Of a stretch of 64,000 nucleotides of DNA, positions 26,093-35,890 are shown piece by piece. Position numbers and translations under genes: made by a program. This DNA comes from Heterostelium album PN500 (Eukaryota; Evosea; Eumycetozoa; Acytosteliales; Acytosteliaceae), in contig NW_008805077.1 in the NCBI RefSeq assembly GCF_000004825.1, forward strand, positions 62,001 to 126,000. Reading direction: 5' to 3'. The notes under the pieces are model-generated. The model did not search any database, was not told where the DNA came from, and was given only the letters and a program-made list of their open reading frames with translations. Every line of letters starts with the position of its first letter. Positions within the stretch are counted from its first letter, which is position 1.

Positions 26093-26973
26093 ATGCCTCT
26101 TCAAGATGATTCCTATAGCGAGGGAGGATCGCTCATCTACTACTCTGAGCTGCCGCTAAGAGATCAGATTCAACGCGAGAAATATAAACATTGGGCAAGA
26201 CGTATATTATTCTATCTACAACTAGCATATTTCATAACTGCAACAGTCATGTATGTTATTATTATTAGGATTGTTGAGCAACTTTGAAATTTGAAACAAC
26301 TAACTTACCAAAATTAATTTATTTACCATCACTTCACTTCACTTCACTTCACTCTGACCGAATTCACTTCAATTCAACCTATAGGTTTCCATTTTTAATT
26401 ACAAATCTTACATTTTGGTTTTGGTTAATTCATACACTTTGGTTCGAATTGGATATCACTTCGAATAAGAATAATATATGGATACAGATGTTGCATGCTC
26501 TCAGTTTTGTTGGTAGTTGGATTGTGATGATTACAGCCACCATTCTATTGGTTATTTTGAATCCAGACTTTATTAAATCGCGTGCAGAGAAGGAGCACCA
26601 CTCTGTGGTGTTTGCTTGGTTGCTCAATGTTCTCATTCACTATATTCCACCTGTGCTGGTGACTGTCGATCTCTTCTTGCATCGCGAACACCACAGAAAG
26701 CGTCATCGTATCATTCTCTCGAAGCAGCGTAACACCACGCGTGTCTGGGTGAAAGACAGCATCAAAGTGATCTGGGCATACTGTGCACCGATGGCAGTCG
26801 TTGGCATTTGGTTGGGTGTCGGATTCACACCAGAGAATGTCTACGGTGTCACCAACTACAGCTACAGCTACCTAATACCTCTGATGGTCGTTACCGACCT
26901 AGTATTTGCCACACTCTTTGTCTATGTAGTTAAAAAGCGTCAACCCGATAGCTATGTAAAACTTAATAGTTAA
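26093..26973 (+). CDS. FAR-17a/AIG1-like six-helix membrane protein
   Basis: Two exons, 26093-26250 and 26385-26973, joined in phase 2 to give 'ATVMFPFLITN'; 248 residues, close to the 230-245 of animal AIG1/ADTRP. About six membrane helices are evident. The segment 'LLNVLIHYIPPVLVTVDLF' followed by 'HREHH' resembles the AIG1 segment 'LNHGMHTTVLPF...RTSHH', which carries the active-site His of these Thr/His hydrolases. Known members are threonine hydrolases of fatty acid esters of hydroxy fatty acids. I start at the first in-frame ATG. Upstream, 25976-26092 is open and protein-like, and an acceptor-like AAAATAG ends at 25975, so a further 5' exon is possible, although no ATG occurs in the preceding 500 bp. 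The family assignment is moderate and by eye. Confidence 0.6.
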
Positions 26974-27821
26974 ATTAATGTTAATAATAATAATAATAGT
27001 AATAATAATAATTATATCTTTTTTTTTTTTTAATATATATAAATCAAGTATCGATCAAATCAAATCAAATCAATCACCAAACAATCCACCAAAAATAGAA
27101 TTATCTTTGTTGTTTTTAATTAAAAAATAACAAATTATTCTTTTTTTTTTGTAAACAATCAAAACAATCAAATAAACAAATAAACAAACAAATAGCAAAA
27201 ACAAATATTTGAATTGAATTCAATTTAATAAAAAAAAATTGTTTATTACTAAATTTCAAACAACAAGTGTTGTTGACCTGACACAGTTCTGGTTGGTGCT
27301 TTTTTTTTTTTGACATGCCCGATAATGGTTGAAAAATACTCCTTGGATTTGAACAAAAATTAGATTGGTATGTGGGTGGACAAGTAATCATTTTTTTCAA
27401 ATCCAAAAGACATTAATTTTTTTGGGTAACTTGGATCATGTAACTCAAAATTAAAACACTTTTTGGATTTTTGATTAAAGAGTTAACTTGGAATTAAAAT
27501 TCGTTAACTTACGGGTCATTATCGACCTCACAGAATCGAAACTAGGGTTGATAATGGAAATCCTTTAAAGGAGATACTAAAAATTGTTTGATTAACTTCA
27601 CCAAAATTGAATATCAAACTTGAGATCGAGATCCTGTCCAACTTACAAGTTATAAAAGACCAAATTACAAAAATAATAGATATTTGAAGAAAAATTGTAA
27701 AAATCTTTATGGTATGAAAAGTATAAATAATGAAAGTTACAACTCATTTCAAAACATTAAAACAAACAAATAAATATTAATTATATATTTCTATATTAAT
27801 AAAACAAACTAATAATACAAA
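26974..27821. other. Spacer between AIG1-like and Cys-rich genes
   Basis: 848 bp. The first half is AT-rich 3' flank. From about 27420 the sequence is less repetitive and precedes a TATA-like element, so it probably holds the promoter of the Cys-rich gene. A minus-strand ORF at 27116-27406 has no features of a protein and was rejected. Confidence 0.4.
27722..27729 (+). promoter_or_regulatory. TATA-like box of the Cys-rich gene
   Basis: TATAAATA lies 93 bp upstream of the ATG at 27822, in one of the less AT-extreme promoter regions of the window. The position suits a TATA box with a short A-rich leader. In DNA this AT-rich, chance occurrence is easy. Confidence 0.35.
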
Positions 27822-28478
27822 ATGATCTCTTCTGGATGTTGTGGATGTGGAAACCATTCCTGTGATGGATGTTGTTCATATTCGATCAAGCAATTGACTC
27901 TTAAGTTGGAGAATGTCACTAACCAATTGGACAACCTTACCAAGGAAGTTGCTGAAATTCGTGCTAGCAAGGTTACCACTCAAGTTGTTCCAGTTCCAAA
28001 GCATTCACACTCGATCAGTAGTTTGGATTTTACTGCAATCCCAGGTTCCCAAACCAGCGTAACTGTTACACGTCCATCAAAGTTGGTTGCCTTTGTTAGT
28101 TACCACTCAAAGGCCAAACCAAATACCAGTGTTGATATTACTTCTGCTCTCAACGGTACCGTCATGACTCTTGGTGGATATACTGATTACCCATGGGTAA
28201 ATATAAATTCATATAAATTATTTCAATCAATACACAAATTAAATATTAACAATTAACAATTTATAATAAAAAAATCCTCTCTTCTTTTCTATTTATAGCC
28301 ACTTGGTGCCAGCCTCAATATCAACGACTTTGTCAATGGTGCTTCCATTACTGAACAAGTTGTTCAACCAGGTGTCTACAACTATGACATCAGAGCAAGA
28401 ATCAGACCTGCCAATGCCGGTGATAGTACCTCCCTTGCCAATGGTTTCGCTGCCTTACTAGTTTTAATTCCATTGTAA
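27822..28478 (+). CDS. Cys-rich N-terminus, coiled coil and beta-rich C-terminal domain; unknown function
   Basis: Two exons, 27822-28196 and 28299-28478, joined in phase 0 (DYPW|PLGAS); 184 residues. Three parts are visible. Residues 1-19 contain seven Cys (CCGCG...CDGCC). Residues 24-50 form a heptad-like amphipathic helix (LTLKLENVTNQLDNLTKEVAEI), a likely oligomerising coiled coil. The rest alternates hydrophobic and polar residues in short beta strands (SKLVAFVSYHSK, GVYNYDIRARIR) and ends in a hydrophobic 'FAALLVLIPL'. There is no signal peptide. The layout of Cys cluster, trimer-type coil and beta sandwich recalls lectin or C1q-like assemblies, but I recognise no family. Regular codon use, a TATA-like box and an A-rich leader suggest an actively expressed gene. 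Confidence 0.8.
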
Positions 28479-28608
28479 ATTTACAATAGTGTTCAATAGT
28501 TGGAAATAAAAAAATACTTTTACCAATCAAAAAATATATTATCTTTTCTTTTAATCTATTAATGTGAGTCTAAAAATATATAAAATCAAAATACTATTAT
28601 TACTATTG

Positions 28609-29451
28609 TCAATTAATTAATTCAGACATTAACATTGGTATTAAAAATGCAATGATAACATCTCCTGTGCTTGTGATGAAAATTTGTAATCTTGGAACCA
28701 AGAAAATTGAGAGACTAAAGACTATCCACCACAAAAAGTAGACTGCAAAGAGCGATCCAATAAACATTCTAATATAGAAATCGTTTCTGTAGACCGCTAC
28801 GCAAATGTAGAGGAAGTAAAAGAAAGGCAAGGTGTACATAATTCCTGTGAGTCTTGTCCACATCACCGGCGGAAACACACTGTGTTCAACAATATTGAAA
28901 ACAAGAAACGTTGTATTGTAGATGAGTAGCAACGAACAAATAGTCATGGGCGGGATCAAACGCGACAAATAGCGGGAGTTGGTATATTCGTAGACCCATA
29001 TTCCATTGGCTAGCAAAAGAATGAAAGCGATATTGAACGCCTTTCCTATTTGGTCGAGGTAGTTGGCGACGTAATAGTGGTGGTCGGTGGCGATGATCGT
29101 TATGAAACAGCCGCACTTGAAGAGGTAGATAAGAACCGGAAGGAACAGATAGAGTCTGTACTGGCGGTAACAAAAGAATATCATTGATTTCCAGATCATT
29201 AGCAAAGCAAAGAAAAATAGAAAAGTAATCGACAAATCCATATAAATCGATCTGATCCAAGCATCCTTATCCATTCCATACAAGTTATAAGCGAAATAGG
29301 TTGCATTACTTGTATGATTGAAATTCTCCACTAAAGAAACTTTTTTTTCTGATCCAACAACATCTTCAACGTGTTTACTATAAATTATTTATTATTAATA
29401 CTTTGTCAATTTTCCAATATTTAATTATTTTACTTACTTTAAAAATTCCAT
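28609..29451 (-). CDS. Seven-helix membrane protein of unknown family
   Basis: Two exons: a 14-nt first exon, 29451-29438 (ATG GAA TTT TTA AA), and 29377-28609. Splicing in phase 2 gives MEFLNKHVEDVVGSEKK and runs into the long ORF, 260 residues in total. The long ORF has no ATG at its apparent beginning (a GTG at 29331), so the tiny upstream exon supplies the start. An extracellular-looking N-terminus with N-glycosylation sites (NHTSNAT) precedes about seven hydrophobic helices, for example 'MDLSITFLFFFALLMIW' and 'VIIAFLIPMLMSELI'. The layout fits a GPCR-like or transporter-like 7TM protein, but I see no rhodopsin, Frizzled, cAMP-receptor or GABA-B signature. Confidence 0.75.
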
Positions 29452-29821
29452 ATATTTCTAAATAATAGTAATAAATTTATTTGTTTTTATATATATATAT
29501 ATATTTATTCCTTCAAAATTGAAAAGAAATAATAATAATTTACTTTTTTAAACCGTTTTTTTTTATACATTACCTTTCCTTTTTCTATTTTTTATTATTA
29601 ATTATTAAAAGTTAACTTTGCATAATTATTTTGATTAGTAAAAAAATAATATATGTATATATATATTTATAATGTGATCATCGTCGACGATGCTCTATCT
29701 GATAAAAATAATTAATAAAATCGTTTTATTATTATTATTGTTGTTTTTTTTTTTTTTTGTTTTTTTCCTGTTTCTGTTTTTATATAAAAATATTATTAAA
29801 TAGTTGTTTGTCTAATTATCG
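29452..29821. other. Promoter region of the 7TM gene with a 14-bp palindrome
   Basis: 370 bp between the 7TM start and the RPAP2-like stop, both on the minus strand. It contains TA repeats near 29490 and 29655, and the perfect palindrome CATCGTCGACGATG at 29679-29692, which stands out by GC content. Confidence 0.45.
29679..29692. promoter_or_regulatory. Perfect 14-bp palindrome CATCGTCGACGATG
   Basis: Self-complementary over 14 bp with 57% GC inside strongly AT-rich DNA, 228 bp upstream of the 7TM start codon. Its shape suits a dimeric transcription-factor site. The function is inferred. Confidence 0.3.
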
Positions 29822-31916
29822 TTATGAATATCCATTAACCATTAAATCTACAAATACATTAAGATAATATTTATCAAAACCATAATCCTTAAGTAACCTT
29901 TCAAATATTTGACTCTTTTCTTCTAATTTCTTTTCTAAAATATTATGTTTATATGATAAACTATAATTTAGATAGGTTGATTAGTAACATGTTATTTTGA
30001 AACTTTAAATATTTAAACAATAAACTTACGATTTAATTAAAACAAGTATAATCATTCTCCAATTATTGGGTGTCAGCGATGGAATTGGTCTTACAAGTGA
30101 AAATGTATCAATGAGTGATGAAAATGATTGTGAGGAAATTGATTCTTGAATATTTAATGAATTTACTACTGATGGGAAACTATACAATCAATTAGTGATA
30201 AAAAGCATTAGTATAATTTCTAATTTCTAATTGATTAGAAAGTAATGTTTTGTTTACATACTATAATGATAAATAATGATGTAATGTTTGTTTGATATGT
30301 GCAGACTGATCGGTTCTTATGAATAGGTCATTGTCATTGTGTGTAGCTCTTAGATATTGTTCAGTGTTGTTTGTTCGCCATTCACTTAGAGGTGTGTATA
30401 CTTGGTGATAGTTGGAAACTGGCAGTTGCTTGGAGTTACCACGCTCGAGGAATCCACCCATTCCGTCCATAGCATCTTCACGACCACTGTCATTCGAATC
30501 CAAATCGATATCCGAGTAGTTACTTCTTGGCATACTGTCATTGTCATCACCATAGACACCGGTAGAGTCATCTTCTTCATCGGCTCCTTCCTCCTCCGAA
30601 AGGAATTCCTCTGCTATTGTTTTATCATCGTTAACGACCAACGGTGATTCAACAACAGGAATATTAATACTTTTGCTATTGTTGCTTTGTTTCACATTAC
30701 TATCATCTTCATCGCATTGCATCATTGAGAATTGATTATTCAATTCTGCTGTCACCGATTCCTCTGTATCCACTTTTGTTGTAATGATTGTTGGTAGTGT
30801 TGCTGGTGGTGGTGGTGGTGTAAAACTCATACTAACAGGAGAATCACTATTGAAATTACCGAAATTCCTATCGACAGGTGCTTCACTTGCTAATTCATTT
30901 TCAACTATATTAAGATTTTGTCTAAACAAGTTGAAAATCAATGTTAGTTCAATAAATCAATGGTAACTAATAGCGAATAGTAATACAAACTCTATGTTGG
31001 TTGCTAATTTATCAGCTTGTGATACAATGAGTTGTGTATGATCCAATTTCCTCAAGTGTACAGGTGTCTTGTCGAGTGTGAATCTAAACAATTTCGAATT
31101 GGTAAGACATTCAGTACTACAGTAGTTTGCTAGTTCCTCTTGGTCATATACCTTTTGATCTTTAGTTGAAATATAATATTTATATGATTTTCTCTTGAAT
31201 TTGTAGAGTGGTAGAGTAAGTTGAGTTTGTCAAGTTAGTAAAACAATCTTTTAAAACCAATAGAATGCAAAGTAGTAAAACACACTTACCTGTTGAACCT
31301 GTTTATTACATGTTGGATATCCACAGAGCTTTGTAAGTGCTCTCTCCACTACGATATCGTCGTAGTGGTTAGGTTGCAAGAACATCGCTGACAACTTCAA
31401 TTCCTGCTCGCTTACGATATTCTCAATGAGAATCGATTGTGTTTCGAATGTCTTCTTGTCGATCATGACCTTGTCGGTGATCATCTTTCTCATTTCTTCT
31501 TTTTTTCGTCGAACCACTTCATTGTCCAGTGAATTGACTGTGCTATCTACATCGGTACTACCACTACTCATTTCACTCTTACCATTATGTTGTTGATATG
31601 GTGTCGTCGATGTCGAAGTTGCATGTATAGTTGATGTTCTATTGACAATATTTTGATGTACATGTGAATGACTGTTGGCATGTGCGTGACTATGAGCGTG
31701 AGCATGTGCATGTGAGTTGTTTGGTATCGATGAAGATGACGACGACGATGATTGTGATGATATCGATGACTTTGGTACTCTCTTGATTACCTTCTTGATG
31801 ACTCTAACCTTTGATTTAGATGATGATGATGGTGGTGGTGCCAACAGACTTGCAGCACTACCAACAGTATTGATACTGCCACCCAGCAATTCCTTTTCTA
31901 ACTTATCAATCTCCAT
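29822..31916 (-). CDS. rpap2: RPAP2/RTR1-type RNA polymerase II CTD phosphatase
   Basis: Five exons: 31916-31290, 31193-30991, 30921-30262, 30179-30030, 29960-29822; 592 residues. After a Ser/His-rich N-terminus comes the RTR1 domain (about 135-265). It includes 'FLQPNHYDDIVVERALTKLCGYPTC' (split here: FLQPNHYDDIVVERALTK, then LCGYPTC), 'YYISTKDQKVYD' and 'NYCSTECLTNSKLF'. The zinc ligands are C198, C203, C234 and C238, and the exon 1/exon 2 splice brings the two pairs together, which supports the model. RTR1/RPAP2 removes phosphate from Ser5 of the Pol II C-terminal domain and helps Pol II assembly or import. The middle is acidic and low complexity (SEEEGADEEDDS), and the last 110 residues may form a helical tail. 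The first and second zinc pairs lie on different exons, so single ORFs miss the domain. Confidence 0.85.
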
Positions 31917-32902
31917 GACCTCTCTATATATATATTCTTAAACTAACTAAAATCTATCTATCTATCTATACTTCTCTCTTTATCTTACTCTTTCTCTATA
32001 TTTACTTTTCTTTATCTTTTATATATCTATTATAATTATTAATTAATTATTATTCTATTACTATTTACAATTTTTTTGAAAAAGAATAGAAAAATAGTAA
32101 TAATATTGTTGTTTTTTTGTTTTAAAAACATCAAACAACAACAACAGTAAATTTAAATAATTAAAAAAAATGATATTTACAAAAAAATTAATGATTGAAT
32201 TAAAAATAATTCTAATATTGTTGTTGTTGAATTGTTTGACTGAACTGAATGGATTCTTTGCTATTTTTTTTTTTGGTAATAATAAAACAATTATTATGCG
32301 ATATATATTTTTTCTGGTGTTTTTTTTATTTTTTATTTTTATTTAAAATGTTATGTGGTTAATTAAATTGACTGACAATGAGGAAAGGGGTGTTTGTCAT
32401 TGAACGCGTTGTAATTTTAATGTGTGTGTTGTGTGAAAAAATTATCTTTAGCAAATATCACTTGTTTTAAAAAAAAAAACAAAATAACCAAAAAGAGAAA
32501 TTTCAATTAATTTTTGATAATTACCCTAAAGAATGAAATTATGATTATTTATTTTATTTTATTTTTATTTTTAATTATATATCTCTTAAAAAATAATTAT
32601 CTTTAAATAATTGTGGTTATATCTTTAAAAAGAATATACATAGATAAAATATTAATTAAAATTCAAATATTTGTTTTTAATATTTTTTTTAATTTAAAAA
32701 AAAAATAAGATGATTTGCAGCTATGAAAAAAATAATATCTAATTTTTGTTTTTTTTTTTTTTTGGTTTTTTTTTTGGTGATGGAAAGGGTATACCTGTTC
32801 TTCGGTAATCAACCATGCTACTTTTTCATTTCGAATTGAGTTGGGAATAAAATAGTAAGATATTTATTTTTAGTAGTTATTTATTTATTGTAATAGAAAC
32901 AA
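31917..32902. other. Divergent promoter region between RPAP2-like and secreted Cys-rich genes
   Basis: 986 bp between two divergent start codons, dominated by A/T homopolymers and a (CTAT)n tract near 31960. I see no gene. It should contain both promoters. Confidence 0.4.
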
Positions 32903-33704
32903 ATGAAAATTATAACATTAGTAGTATCAATCATTTTCATTGTTGGAACATGTCTTTCAACAGAGTTGGTTCATTTCCAACCATATTCACCAAGTGATAC
33001 TCATTGCTCGAATGGCATCTCTGGTTTCGGTTTCATCATACCGATGGATATCTGTGTTGGAAACAGCGATCTCGTTGATCTTCCAGGTTCCTACTTTGTT
33101 AAGCAATGGAATTCAACTGCAGTAATGTTATACACCTATATCAACATCTATTTTAAAACCGATTGTTCAGGTATGATACTACTACTTTGTTAATATATAT
33201 ATATATATTTGAAATCAATTCAATTTCTAAAAAGGTTATTATTATTATTTAAAATTTATAAAATTATTTGTTTTTCAATTTTATTATTTATTATTTATTT
33301 AAAATTGAAAAAAAAAAAAAAACAAAATAGGTAATCCAACTTCAGAATTCCCATATTTAATGGATACTTGCAATTATGATCAATACGAAGGTAGTTTCGA
33401 TGAAACCAACTACCGATACGTACCAAGTAATGTGTCGTCCGATACCGGTCCAACTGCAGATGTTCCACCAGGATCCATTCTCTACAGCGTATTCGACAAG
33501 AGCTGTGAGAACGTCGAATCATTCTATTACATAACAAACAACACTGTCATTGGTCCAAACACCGACATTCCAATGACCTATTACTGCACCGCCGAAAACA
33601 ATATCCCAATGCAAGACACCTGTTACAAGGGTAAATGCCAAAGCTATTCACTCCAATCGAAATGTGGATCCTTTGAAAATTCTATAACAGTATCATGCAC
33701 ATAA
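32903..33704 (+). CDS. Secreted Cys-rich protein of unknown function
   Basis: Two exons, 32903-33170 and 33331-33704, joined in phase 1 (TDCS-G-NPTSEFP); 213 residues. The N-terminus (MKIITLVVSIIFIVGTCLS) is a signal peptide. The mature chain has about a dozen Cys, spaced as in small extracellular disulphide domains (e.g. CYKGKCQSYSLQSKC), and several N-glycosylation sequons (NSTA, NVSS, NNTV). There is no membrane anchor or GPI-like tail. Dictyostelids carry many secreted Cys-rich proteins of matrix or coat type, and this is consistent with one, but I do not recognise the family. Confidence 0.78.
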
Positions 33705-34110
33705 AATTAATATATATATTAACAAAAACAGTTAATGTTTATTAAAACAAATCGATCGATAATATTTTTTTTATATTAATAAAACAAATAAATGGGTGTA
33801 TCATTGATATCACCCACTTCCATTGCCTCCCTTAACCACACAGCCACACAAAATTTTGAACTAACAATGAGTGATTTGATTAAAATTTTACTTTACTTTG
33901 AATTAATTATAAAGAAGAAATATAGTGACTCCAATATAAACGAATATGTATTTTATCAATATGAATATCATAAAAATAGATTTCATAAAAAAACTGATTG
34001 ATCAATCAAAAAAAAAATATTACCTAAATAAGTAAAGTTATTTGCAAAGAAAATGGATTAGATGAATTCAAATAATATTATTATTAGTTTATTTTTTGTC
34101 AAAGTTTAAA
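33705..34110. other. Spacer before the SAAL1-like gene
   Basis: 406 bp. It holds a 69-codon ORF starting with ATG at 33792 (MGVSLISPTSIASL...) whose first third is less AT-rich than the surroundings. I see no domain or intron to support it and leave it unannotated. The remainder is AT-rich. Confidence 0.35.
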
Positions 34111-35806
34111 ATGGCTGATAAAGTTACGACAACTTTTGATCCAACATCTATAATCAAACATATCACTAGTTTTAAAACATACAATGACAACGTAGAAGAA
34201 ACAAATGAGAACAATAACCAGATATCTAGTGGCGAGATTCTTTGGGAAATGTCATCATCCACCTCATTCACTCAGTTATTCTACGAAAACAACCTGGTTG
34301 ACATTTCCATTCTACACTTGGAGTCATTCATCATCTTTAAAACAAACAATAATAATAATAATAATAATAGCAATAATGATGAAGATGATACCATTATTAT
34401 TGAAAATCAAACAAGATTAATAGAGATTTCAATTGGTATAATATCAAATCTTGTTATACAATCACCTTTGATTGCTTCGAAGATCTACCAGAGAGAAGAC
34501 TTGTTGAATGCTACTGACACGCTATTCTTCATGACTTCATCATCGGTTGTTCTGAATGGTTTGTTCCGTCTTATCAACTCTTTTCTCTACCAAACCGATG
34601 ATCAAATCAAAATGCTGTGGTTTAACAAGTATATGAACAATAAATCGATTGAGAAGATATCATCTATACTCTCCAATACTTTATCAATTGATTTAATAAA
34701 GAATGTAAGTAATCTATTATTATTATCATCATTATATAATATATTTATAGCAATCACTAATTTACTGGTTATATCTACAAAGATTTTACAAACATTAAAT
34801 ATATTATTTTATCATTCAACTTTAACCGATAGAATTGCAATGATAAACTTTGGTATTGCAAGTGCATTCAAAGATATATTGGATAATAAGGATTTGGAGT
34901 AAGTCAATATTAATATTGAAGATCTCATTATTAATCATTATGACATACGAATTACTAATTTACTCTCTTTCAATTAATTAAATATTAATGTATATATATA
35001 TATAGCAACTTCTATAGTACAAGTATGATAGAAGAGATATTAGAGAGTATAATGAGATTCATCGATACTAAAGAGGAGGATTGTGAACAAGATCGTATCG
35101 TAGAATTCAAAGAGTTGTACTCTGATTCATTCAATTGCCTATCTGAAACCATCTTGGAAATATTCTATTCAGCTGTCAAAGAAGATGAACCTTCACTCAT
35201 ATCACAAACTATCAGTCTTTTAACAACTGACTTACTATCTATTGACATTGTTTATCTGAATTGTAAGTAATATATATTAATATTTAAATTTATCAATTAA
35301 AAATTGTTACTAAACAATATTATTAAAACTATTATCATTATTATTATTATTATTATTTTAGCTGTTGAATTTTGGAATACATTGTTATCATTAGATTTAT
35401 CGAATATAGATGCATCAAAAGAGGTTGTAACACTACTAAACAATTTGACAACCTCTGACAATTTGGATGTAGATGTTATCCTTTTGATATCGAATCATTT
35501 CTCATCGTTGTTTGATCTTTTACTATCTGACGATCAATGTGATCAAAGTACTTTAGATATGGTAAGATTATTAATATTAATAAATAGAAATTGATTAATA
35601 TTAACAAAATTTAATAGTTAAATAGATTTAAAATAATCTTTATTGATACATTGAAATTAGTTGATTCAGAAGAGAATCAGCCATCAGTGACAACAACTTC
35701 TTCATCTTCATCTTTAACCTCATCAACAACATGCGATAGTAACAATAGAAACAAGCTAATAGAGAATATAGATTTAATACAATCGATAAAGATAGAGAAT
35801 AACTAA
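34111..35806 (+). CDS. SAAL1-like armadillo-type protein
   Basis: Four exons: 34111-34898, 35006-35262, 35362-35561, 35618-35806; 477 residues. I start at the ATG in TTTAAAATGG at 34111; the frame extends upstream without an ATG. The segments 'GEILWEMSSS', 'ENNLVDISI' and especially 'NQTRLIEISIGIISNLV' match the conserved core of serum amyloid A-like 1 proteins (human 'RTRLTEICVGILGNMA'). The rest is helical and Leu/Ile-rich, as expected for a degenerate armadillo/HEAT fold. An Asn run interrupts the N-terminal third and the C-terminus is Ser/Thr-rich. SAAL1 has been linked to proliferation in animals; its biochemical role is unsettled. The gene converges on topoisomerase III with 84 bp between stop codons, so their 3' UTRs probably overlap. 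Confidence 0.75.
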
Positions 35807-35890
35807 ATAATGTAGATATTGTAATCATTACGATTTATGTCACCCTATTCAGCAACTACAGTCATTCTATTTATTTCACGAGCATATATA

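Noticed and set aside
27500-27700. Possible RNA gene or tRNA-like sequence upstream of the Cys-rich gene
   Set aside because: The region is less repetitive than average but I could not find a cloverleaf or A/B boxes; promoter sequence is the simpler reading.
33792-34001. 69-codon ORF with ATG between the secreted Cys-rich and SAAL1-like genes
   Set aside because: Its first third is less AT-rich, but the rest is Lys/Asn/Tyr-rich; no homology signature, signal peptide or intron. Left open rather than called.
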